A program made the translations under genes and the position numbers. Shown here piece after piece: positions 12,801 through 20,996 of a DNA stretch of 28,469 nt. Source of the DNA: Mnemiopsis leidyi (Eukaryota > Ctenophora > Tentaculata > Lobata > Bolinopsidae). The DNA is taken from contig JH154390.1 of NCBI GenBank assembly GCA_000226015.1, positions 560,396-588,864 on the forward strand, in the 5' to 3' direction. Each line of letters begins with the position of its first letter. Position 1 is the first letter of the stretch. The notes below the pieces were generated by a model, which was not told the origin of the DNA, made no database searches, and was given only the letters and a program-made list of their open reading frames with translations.

Positions 12801-15800
12801 ACATTATTTATTATGGATAAATTTTGCCTTGACCACTAAGAACCACGAAAACATTTCAAGGTAGTTTTATATTAAATCATCTAGCCCATGCCACAGTATA
12901 GAGTTTAATAAGTCAGACATAAAATGTCCATTGCCCATCTTAGCTAAATTATTTTAACAGTCCTGTCCCTCAATAAACTGCTAAAGGTGAACAACATACG
13001 ATGTTTAAATCGGACCGATTGCGCGCCGGCATATAGTTTATATTATAAAAAGTGTGCCTAAGCCGCGCAATGGGTCCTGTTAAACGTCCTTTGTCGTTCA
13101 CGGTAAATAAATGAATCCTGCTCTGGAAATTCCAATATTTCAATTGCCTCCATAATTACTGATTTACTAAAAGTTAAAATTCCTGTCAAAATTTATCAAA
13201 AACTGATTTTGATATCTCTTAAATCATTTAGTGTGAAAAATTCGACAATTTGATTTGGGGTTCGAAATTTGGGGGTTTCCAAGGAATCCCCATATTTTCG
13301 TATCCCCATTATTTCGATCCCCAGACATTATAATCCATAAAAATATGTTTCGTAAGGTATCTAAAATGACAAGTAGTAGTTCATCATATATCAACTCACA
13401 TAGAATCTAGTTAAACGTAAGCTCATATTAATCCGGAACGTGGCATGGCTAACTGTGTTAAGCCTGGTGTAACTGTTACAAAGAGCACGTGACCAACACA
13501 GCTCCACTCACCACAACCCCCCCTTCTTTACCTCGCCCTTGTAGGGTACTTGCGAGCGTGAAGTGTGTGTAGATAGTTAACTGAAATCATCCTAGCAGTC
13601 TAAAGTGAACGCAAAGCGTCACAGCTACGACCTACCGCAGCCAAGTCAGCAGCAGTTAATACAGGCTTTACATCTGCAAAATGCAAGTCTCAGCTGCATG
13701 TACATCTCATGAAGTTTGTTTAATGTTCGCATTAAATTCCCTTGTCCGGGGTGTTCTTTTGAGCGCAGGAGAAAAGTGTTTCAAGCAAAAATGTCATGCA
13801 TACCAGTGCACACTGCTGAAACTATTTACTAAAAAACATTGAGTACTTAAACGTTGATTTGTTCACATACGCTGAATCAATATGCATATGTCACGTTTGA
13901 TGAAAAAGCCTTAAAGTTGAGGTTACCGCGAAAATGTATTATAATTGAAAGCTTTAAAGTTACTTTTGCTCCGTTCCTGTGAACTAAGCTTCTGTTCTGT
14001 TTTACTTATGTTGATGATGTGCCAAAAATCTATCTTGTAAAGTTTGCCGATGCTGATATTGTCGCGCAGCAGTGTTTTTGGGCATTTTTTATCCGTGGAT
14101 TATGTTTGCACCTGATCCAACTTGGTAATATGATGGAAGGAATTAATTTGCAATATCTCTATCTACCCTTATCTTTAGTCTTGAACTTGACGCTGTATAA
14201 ATCGCATGGCAATTCCAGATCTTCAGGTGGCATATAACTCAAAACAACTGTGTCAAGTGTCTACTGACTTTTGATACGATAAAAGTAATAATTATCATTG
14301 CTTGTACTAGATGATAAACCTATTTCCTTGAGCGAGTTGGAACTTAATATAATTAATTTTTAGTGGATTGCATGGTCAGCATTTATCAAGGCAGCTTGAA
14401 ACTTCTAACAATCAAAGAGCTAATATTATTTATCCTTTATAGATGAGTCAAACAAATGTAGTGACATCGTGCTAATATTTTTCGTTTCAAGCAACTCAGT
14501 TATCTGTACATGTATACTAGAACTCAGCAGCAACAATATCAGCACGTTGTCTTCCTTGCCCTACTAACAAACCCTCCCCCTATAGTTGCACGACAAGACC
14601 CTGGCTTTGAAGCAGCTCCTGAGGATGCCCGAACAAGGTCCACCTCTGATGACGGCTCCCGCGCGCATGGCCCCCGTCCCTCACAAGGTCGCTGGACCTG
14701 CTTTTGTTAGACCTAGAATAACGGGAGAGGAGAGTATTCCCACCCGCATAACTGGCCATCATGGTGATCACAGGTACCTCCAATCTTTTATAATTTTCGT
14801 GATAAGCTTGTGTGTAAATATTTTCCACTGCTTGAATTACACAAAACTCCGAACTATTACGATTGATTGCAATAATTTTCAGGATGATGATGGGAAACAA
14901 GTTGCCACACGGTTTTCCCATGGCCTTCACTCCTACCTCCGTGATGATCAAATCTTCTGAGTCTCGAAACTTCGGCCATGGCAAGATGGAAGGAGATCTG
15001 GATCATAACATCAACCTGACTCCGTCCCATGTCCAGCCCAGTCCTCAAGGACCACATCCTGGTCACCATCCCAGAATGCAATACCGACCTCAGGATGTAA
15101 GTTTTTCTCAGGAAGACTTCGAAAACAATTTTTGAAACTAATGTTAGTGTTTGATACCAACTCAGTCCGCGCCTACGTATTCACCATTCAAAACTAACCT
15201 TGATGAAATATTTCAGGGACACGGAATGCCAAATGGACGACGCTCCCCACGGTTTGACGACGTGCCCAAACCTGTCCCGACTATAGAGACATCCCGCGGT
15301 GGCGTCCCCAAACTCCACTTCCCTCCCTCCGCTTTCTCTGCCCCCATGAAAGGGATGCCTCCTCCTCCCCCTAACTTCATGATGCACCAGGCTCTTGCTA
15401 AGGGTATTCCACCTTCCCCGCACGGTGCTCATATTCCTAACCAGCTGTTGATGCAGGAGCTTATGCACAGCAACAAACCCAGTCCATCCTTCAACCATCC
15501 GATCCCTCCTGGATCGGTGAGTTTATTGTATGTTTAAGTTAAACGGTAGAAGAAAACTGAATACAAAACTGGTCGACCTGTAAAAATAGCTTTGCAGTAA
15601 AGAATGACGGGTGTTAAATCTCGGAAATGACTGAAGTCTATATATTATCAGTTTAAAGTTCAAAGCCCCTTATGCCAGATTACAAGCCTGCTCCAATTAT
15701 AGACTTGATAAGATTCGTGAATAGCCGCCAGCTCTTACGCCTGAAATCAAGGACATTAATTCACTTCAAGAACAGCAGCATTTTGTCATGTTATTGTAAA

Positions 15801-16073
15801 GTGACCCGTGAACGGTTTCGTCTCTTAATACATGTCATGAATATATAGCCAGTCACAGTTGGGTGAACATAATTCTAAATAAGATTAATTTGCAAATATG
15901 ATTTGAGTTGTGGCCACCCTGTACGCGAATATTTGTCAGCCATCTACCAGCAAATCAAATTTGATAACAATGTAATTTCTTGCGTCTTCCAATAGATCTC
16001 TAAGTTCAAATATACACTGCAGCTAACATTATCCTCCCCCTAGATCCCAAACTCCAATGCTCCAACCTTCTAG
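815..16073 (+). CDS. EIF4ENIF1: Probable eIF4E transporter 4E-T, C-terminal part, 12 exons
   Basis: In animals 4E-T binds eIF4E, shuttles it to the nucleus and links it to P-body repression and decay factors. Twelve exons join without a phase conflict: 815-940, 1083-1195, 1302-1476, 1743-1833, 2039-2197, 11577-11838, 11962-12102, 12247-12363, 14586-14773, 14883-15096, 15217-15516 and 16044-16073 (stop TAG). They give about 638 residues; the first exon starts inside a codon, so the N-terminus, including any eIF4E-binding YxxxxLL site, is off the left edge. The protein is low-complexity and rich in Pro, Met and His, with an Arg-Asp-Pro repeat segment in exon 6 and a likely amphipathic helix in exon 8 (LLRDMEKAKSEHIQKLHRLQ). 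The name rests on overall composition and on a FTPTSV motif in exon 10, preceded by FVRPRI in exon 9; both resemble human 4E-T as I recall it. Another P-body scaffold is possible. Confidence 0.6.
3124..9418 (-). CDS. Nested Ig/sushi/ephrin-receptor-like type I membrane receptor, 20 exons
   Basis: I do not recognise a named orthologue; this is a cell-surface receptor or adhesion protein by architecture. Exons, 5' to 3': 9418-9370, 9026-8940, 8789-8562, 8435-8268, 8148-7954, 7857-7630, 7500-7333, 7213-7019, 6924-6697, 6528-6358, 6201-6100, 5867-5666, 5577-5402, 5259-5044, 4958-4786, 4655-4406, 4278-4123, 4011-3844, 3551-3390, 3248-3124. They sum to 3,447 nt, or 1,148 residues plus TAG, with GT-AG borders throughout. 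Exon 1 encodes a hydrophobic signal peptide (MLTLVTLLVLGHTALT). Seven Ig-like domains occupy about residues 18-732, most split over two exons. Sushi 1 is at 733-804, a Cys-containing domain I cannot name at 805-930, a GCC2/GCC3 ephrin-receptor-like module at 931-997, and two degenerate sushi domains at 998-1107. The membrane helix is 1115-1137, with the tail RKNRLRNYLSL. Nearly all introns are phase 1, typical of shuffled extracellular modules. The tail has a YxxL sorting-type motif and no complete ITIM. Confidence 0.85.
6697..8789 (-). repeat. Tandem duplication of a ~935-bp three-exon Ig block
   Basis: Three 228-nt exons (8789-8562, 7857-7630, 6924-6697), two 168-nt exons (8435-8268, 7500-7333) and two 195-nt exons (8148-7954, 7213-7019) recur with a spacing of 932-935 bp. 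Exon lengths are identical between copies and sequences almost so, above all the 195-nt pair. Intron sequences are also alike, for example just beyond the 168-nt exons near 8230-8267 and 7295-7332. The third 228-nt copy diverges in its second half. One unit (228+168+195 = 591 nt) encodes 197 residues, or two Ig domains, and keeps frame, so copies can be gained or lost without breaking the protein. Confidence 0.93.
9412..9432 (-). promoter_or_regulatory. Short upstream ORF overlapping the receptor start codon
   Basis: On the minus strand an ATG at 9432-9430 opens a seven-codon ORF whose TAA stop (9414-9412) overlaps the receptor start (9418-9416) in another frame. If transcription begins upstream of it, this could lower initiation at the main ATG. 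The main ATG has A at -3. Confidence 0.4.
9433..11370. other. Intronic spacer upstream of the nested gene
   Basis: This stretch should contain the promoter of the minus-strand receptor, but I see no convincing TATA box or other core element. An 83-codon plus-strand ORF at 9608-9859 has no recognisable domain or splice context and was not called. Confidence 0.4.
11375..11500 (+). repeat. tRNA-like fragment, possible SINE with pol III A and B boxes
   Basis: TGGGTGTAATGG (11384-11395) resembles a tRNA A box and GGTTTGAATCC (11436-11446) resembles a B box, about 52 bp apart as in tRNA genes. The region does not fold into a good cloverleaf: the acceptor and T stems are not paired. A tRNA-derived SINE or decayed tRNA copy therefore fits better than a working tRNA gene. 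It lies just before the acceptor of exon 6 of the 4E-T-like gene. Confidence 0.4.
12434..12529. mobile_element. 92-bp pogo/Tigger-like MITE with TA target sites
   Basis: The element spans 12436-12527 with inverted ends: the left CAGTGACACCTCTATTTACC matches the inverse of the right end at 18 of 21 positions. TA flanks both sides (12434-12435 and 12528-12529). CAGT...ACCTCTAT ends with a TA duplication are typical of pogo/Tigger members of the Tc1/mariner superfamily. It is too short to encode a transposase. It sits in the 2.2-kb intron after exon 8 of the 4E-T-like gene. Confidence 0.75.
12567..13359. mobile_element. ~790-bp non-autonomous element with terminal inverted repeats
   Basis: The left end ATACCTTACGAGACATATT (from 12566) matches the inverse of the right end (to 13360) at 18 of 19 positions. 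TA borders both termini. A subterminal inverted repeat (GTCGAATTT near 12688 and its inverse near 13240) supports one element. No ORF is present, so it would need a transposase supplied in trans. Short-TIR, TA-flanked ends suggest Tc1/mariner-type, but the family is not identified. Confidence 0.65.
13360..14585. other. Rest of the 2.2-kb intron, no gene seen
   Basis: This follows the inverted-repeat element and ends at the acceptor of the exon starting at 14586. I see no exon, RNA gene or repeat I can support. A CACGTG E-box occurs near 13485. Confidence 0.4.
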
Positions 16074-16424
16074 AAGACCAACGTAATCTTTTCACTGCTC
16101 AGGGCAACCGCCAACCGAACCTTTGCTTGCTTCCATCTTCAAGTTTTAAATATTTATAATTTTGTACTTGGTAATTGTTAATTTATTTGAAAAAGAATCG
16201 TGTATAAATATGAGGACCTCTCGCGGTAACGGCACGTGACACGAATCGATCGATGAAACTTGTGCCGTCAAACACGTCGAGAGCCGCCAACATATTTTGG
16301 AACTCAACAAAATGTCTTATCTTTATATAGAGGTTTGAAAAGAATCGCGTTAGTTTAGAGACGTTTGAGGAGTCAAGATGATCGCCAATATCGTCGACTT
16401 GAACTGATGTTGTGCATGTTTTTT

Positions 16425-16430
16425 AATAAA
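16425..16430 (+). promoter_or_regulatory. Poly(A) signal of the 4E-T-like gene
   Basis: AATAAA lies about 350 bp after the stop at 16071-16073, giving a plausible 3' UTR ending near 16445-16460. It is the first canonical hexamer after the stop. Confidence 0.6.
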
Positions 16431-16459
16431 TATATTTAATTAGGAGTTACGTTTAATTT

Positions 16460-18550
16460 CGCGGGCTTAAAATGAATTGCAGAGAATTTGCCTTTTCAAC
16501 GAAGATAATATCATTTTTTCTTCAAATTGATTTGATTCATTGGCAATTTCCTAAAAGAGCAATTATTTTTCTTTAAATGAATACGACGCGATGTGATTCT
16601 TTTGTATGTTAATCTTGGATACATAATTGCTTTGTCGATTTTCTGCATGCAAAAAATGTTGATCAAGAAACAACCTTTGAACACATATACATTTCATTTC
16701 TTTCCCTTTAACCACTGTCATCATATTCCTGTTAAATTTCAACATTCAGGTCTACATAATAGTTTGTCGATTAGATAAAGCATTGATAGAGAGTAAATCT
16801 CACCATAACATTTCTGAGTACCGTGAGCCTGAACGAGATTTAGATGAACTTTTCATGCCTCTACTCATTTCTTCTTGTGCGTTTTCGATGTAAATTGTAA
16901 ATAGATGGGTCTATTGATACTATGAGTGTATTGGATTTTTGTTTTTACTTGTCCAGAAGGAAACTATTTGTCGTAGCCGGGTTTGAAATATTTGCCGTTC
17001 GCTGATCCCTCTGGACAAGTAACTGAGTCGAGGTGATTTTACCATGGTTTGCTTTGTCCCACATTTCCACAAACCATGTAATAAATTTTACAGCCAAATG
17101 TTTATCTGGCTTTTCTAGAATACAGATGGGACAAAGCAAAATGAGATGTACGGCAAAACTTGACTAAAGAACTTTTTTTTGCCAATTCGCTTTAAAATTT
17201 TGAAGTATGAGCTTCTACAAGTTTTGCCGCGCATAGTTAATAATTGTTGCGAGATTTTAACCGTTTTGGTGCATGTTTTGTGGGCGTGAGCGCATGATTT
17301 TTAGTATGACCCCTTTGAATTGAGAATACTTATGTATATGAGAAGAATTTTAACCGAAGATTAGTTTATGTGGTATTATTTTGAGTCCTTCGTTGGAAAA
17401 CGCCCGAAAACATTTGCTAAAATACTATGCACCTCTTTCTAGTAATTTGCAATTCGATGTGTCAATTTTGTAGGTGCCGATTTACTTTTGTTGAATACTT
17501 TTTTGTCAAAAATCGAAGATGTAAATGAAGACAAGTTGGACAACTTTATTTTTAAGCTATTCCATGTTTGAAAGCAAAATGTCTCGACATTTACACTTAA
17601 TTTTTTACGACTTACGATGAAGTTTGCATCGAGTCGAGTATAGTAGTTGAGCAACTTCTTGCCTCCAGCATGAGATTTTTCCTCCTGGAGAAAGCCACCG
17701 CTAGGTTTTAGGACTATGTGGTCCTTGGAGTGGCGTGGTCTGTGGCTATTGTTAGGTCAACCCTTCGACGTTGTGCTACTGATATATTATTATATGCTTA
17801 GTAGTATAAATATTGTTACGATTACTAGTATCAAGTATTATCGGAAGGCTGTTGCGCAACTCCCTAATTTCAATGTTAAAAGGAACATGATAAATGTTGT
17901 TTTTATTTTGTGAAACATTAAAAATCATTTTTTTCTTCATTCCCATAATTAGGGATGTTTCAATTGGTCATTTATTTTTCATACATTAACGAAAGTGACA
18001 TGAAACTTAAAGCAGGTGCCGTGATGCCTTAATCGCTTCACTAGAGCAACGGCGCGGAACCCTCCCGCCATTTTATTTTCTATTCGCATTTAAAATCAGT
18101 CAACTGTTATAAGCTGGTCATTAGATTCGGATAAGATTATAAGAGGAGCTAAGCATGGTGCAATTTAGGGAAGAGTGGGAGTAAAGATGAGTTAACATTA
18201 AAGTTATTGAAAGTGTTCGATTAAATCTAAGTTGCACTTGCAGTTTTAATTCATTGAAATATTCTTGTGAAAAAGCAATATTGAAAAGCTGGGACTTGAC
18301 TGTTTGTGACTTAAGGTTGGTTGCCAAATTCTTACTCAAAAGTTGAGATAAGGCCAGATTCCATCCTATTGTTAAGTTTGGGCTCCCTGTTACTGTTAGA
18401 AAATAAGCCAACGTTTATAACTTGGTGTGATATTCAATCTCTAGGCTAACTGATTGATTATAGTCTGCCAATAGTTCTACTTCTATTCCTACTCCTAGGG
18501 TTAACAACTGAAAGTGAAAGCGAGCTAATATGTAATCACTATCAAGAAGC
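16460..18550. other. AT-rich intergenic stretch
   Basis: No ORF here resembles a protein. A fold-back with 12-bp arms (CGGCAAAACTTG at 17152-17163 and its inverse at 17218-17229) and a CATGGTTTG/CAAACCATG hairpin near 17045-17075 may be remnants of small transposons. A 96-codon minus-strand ORF at 18121-18411 has no known domain. Confidence 0.4.
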
Positions 18551-18559
18551 AATTATGTT

Positions 18560-19500
18560 GCAGTTATGTTGTCTGACTTTAATTTGTCCGACCCTCCTGC
18601 AGTCCTCTCCGGGAATAATATGTAATATCTACGGGAGGGTGCGCGCTGTACAAACCTACTGTCGCCAGTCGCGGCCATCACGCATTTCCGGCCTGGCGAC
18701 ATGCGACGTAACTTTCGAAGAAATTCTACTTCTAGACTTGTGCCTCATGAGCAGCGCGCACCCTCCCAACATTTTATTCGCTTTGAATAAGGGTCGGACA
18801 AAATCTTGCGTTGCCATGCTTCGCGGCAGCAGGTCAGGCAACGTCTGACATGAAACAAAATTAGACAACTCTAGACGCACATCGACACTCAACGGGCGAT
18901 GCGCGTCTTCAATTTTTTCGAAATTCATGTCGCCAGGTCACTGCCAGAAATGCGTGAGAGCGCGTGATGGCCGCGACAGCGCGTGAATCGCCACCCGTAG
19001 CAGCCGCTGCACGTGGCGTTGGCATGCCTGGTTAAGTGCAAGTGAAGCTGCGTAGCAGCCGCCGCGTAAGCACTTGCTTAACGTTGCCTAGCCCTCTTCA
19101 CTCTTGCCGCGAAGCGGCAGCCTCCGGAGCGCGGCTGGTTAGGTCCAAGGTCTAAGGCCTGGTCTTACCGGGCGCTGTGCGGCTCTCTCTACCTTTCCCA
19201 ACAAAGACTGAGGTCCCCAGGCAAATGTGATCTTTGACGAGATGATATCCGTCTACCGTTCTTTAGCTGCGTGAGTCGGGTATCACCGCGACAAATGTGA
19301 TCTCGTCAACCATTGTCATGTCAGACGTTGGCTGACCTGCTGCCGCTTCGCGGCAGCCCCCCGCGCGTGAAGCGAAGCTGTTGTCTGACTTTGTTTGTCG
19401 AGGTGTTACCCGACTCGCAGCCTGCTACTCTCCTGACGAGAACGTTTTGTTAGAACGTCAGACGGATATTATCTCGTCAAATATAATCTCGTCAAGGGTG
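18560..19500. repeat. GC-rich cluster of nested inverted repeats (fold-back-like)
   Basis: Base composition changes sharply from the flanks. Inverted pairs include TTTGTCCGACCCT (about 18584) with AGGGTCGGACAAA (about 18790), GAGGGTGCGCGCT (about 18635) with its inverse (about 18753), a 30-50-bp arm at about 18661-18704 with an interrupted inverse at about 18927-18977, and about 29 bp at 18824-18852 with its inverse at 19317-19347. A hairpin GCTGCCGC-TTC-GCGGCAGC (about 19340-19358) recurs in part near 18822 and 19107. A direct repeat GTTGTCTGACTTT occurs near 18565 and 19379. ORFs here arise from the GC richness and lack domains. Confidence 0.7.
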
Positions 19501-20083
19501 TTACCGTCCTAATTTCAATTTCCGCAATGTGACGCGCGCGCATTTTTAGTTGCGACGCACTTTACAGTTGTTAGTCTTGAATAACTTTGCGGAGGATATT
19601 ATGTTACTTAGAGACGCAGTGCGGTTTTGCAATTATTCCTTTTGTGCCAGGTTCTCAGAGAACATTCAATTTTCGTTCGCTTTTGTGATTCTTAATATGA
19701 ATAAGCTCCTTATTGACTATCGAAATTATTATCTGAAACTAATCGTACTGATTTAAAATTGTGGTTCCAACATTGTTACTAATGATATCTCTGTAAGGCT
19801 CACTGCTCAGTAGTAAGTCGTACAGAAAGATTTAAAAATTGACAGTGATGAGTGATTAATCACCATCCAAAATTAGCGTTGCTACTATTTCTTGTTACGG
19901 CTTCTTATTTGGTCCGCCAGTTCTTTTCAAAAACACAGTCCGTTCTAGAAAACTATGCTGTTTGTAGCATTTACAAACGTTTGCGTTTCGATTCGTTTAA
20001 GTTCACTTAAAGTTTAAGAACAATAACTTAGCACTAGCAGTTTGCCGTACCCAATTCCTCTCGAGCTAATGCCTAATAGCTTT

Positions 20084-20403
20084 GAGGTCGTTCACATATG
20101 TTGTCATCGCCTAGGGGGAGGGGGGTTTCCAAATGATGACGATCGATGACAAAGGCGAGAGGGGGTTTTGCCTATGATGATGTCATCATGACCAAAAATC
20201 GACAACCTTTTGGAATGGACAACTTTCATTTTCAAGTAAAATTTAAGTAAGACAATTTTCAAGCTCATCTTTTATTGAAATATAACATAAAATTGTATGA
20301 TGTTTATTGTTCAAAATTTCTGATTTTCACGTTTTTGCGACAAGGTAAACGAGCTCGCTTCAGAAATGCCAAAAATTTGATGACGTCATGTGTGAACGAC
20401 CCC
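20084..20403. mobile_element. 320-bp inverted-repeat element carrying a CRE
   Basis: The ends match as inverted repeats: left GAGGTCGTTCACATATG, right CATGTGTGAACGACCCC, differing at two positions. No ORF fits inside. Terminal GGGGTCGTTCA-type ends occur in several animal DNA transposon families; I cannot assign one, and no clear target-site duplication is visible. The right end holds a perfect cAMP response element, TGACGTCA, at 20381-20388. Confidence 0.6.
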
Positions 20404-20897
20404 TTGTTACTTACTCAGACTATTTTTGACTTTTCCTGTATTTACTAGAGGGAGATAGGGTTTAAGTCTCTTTCCTATGATTTGGCCTTATAGCTCAGAC
20501 TGTGATTACAAGAAGTTTAATGAGCATGTGATATATAAATGACCGAGAAATGTGAAAAATGAACGTTCATCCGAAAAGTCAACATGGTTTTAGCGGCATG
20601 AGATATCAACATGTTTTCCAACTGTTTCCCCCAAAATTTTTGAAAGCTCGTGATTACAGCTTCAGCTGAGATAAAAGGCCAAACATGGGGAAAAGACTTT
20701 CGGTATTCCCGGTACAATACTTTTATAATTTTTAAAGCAAGCAATGGAAATCAATTATCGTCGTCAAAAAGTTTAACCAAGATCAGACAGACGCCTCAAA
20801 GATTGAAATGTAATATTTTCCCTTTTGAGTGATATCAATTGTCACGAGGCAACCACAGCTGTAAACACAGGTAACAATCTTGAATTGATGAGGCATC

Positions 20898-20905
20898 TAT
20901 AAATA
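20898..20905 (+). promoter_or_regulatory. Possible TATA box of the exchanger gene
   Basis: TATAAATA lies about 95 bp upstream of the ATG at 20997. If the acceptor-like TTCAG just before the ATG (around 20980) is used, the true promoter could instead be further upstream. Confidence 0.35.
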
Positions 20906-20996
20906 TCAAACAGAAAAACATCGATAGGCATGATTATAGGCTTTATTTTGAAGCTTAATTTCTTTTTAACTCCAAAATCTTCAGGAGTGTGAAGAA

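Noticed and set aside
18121..18411. 96-codon minus-strand ORF
   Set aside because: No domain, splice partner or promoter. The length is not remarkable for AT-rich DNA.
18555..18928. Overlapping ORFs of 97 and 90 codons on opposite strands
   Set aside because: They lie in the GC-rich inverted-repeat cluster where stops are rare; no protein-like features.
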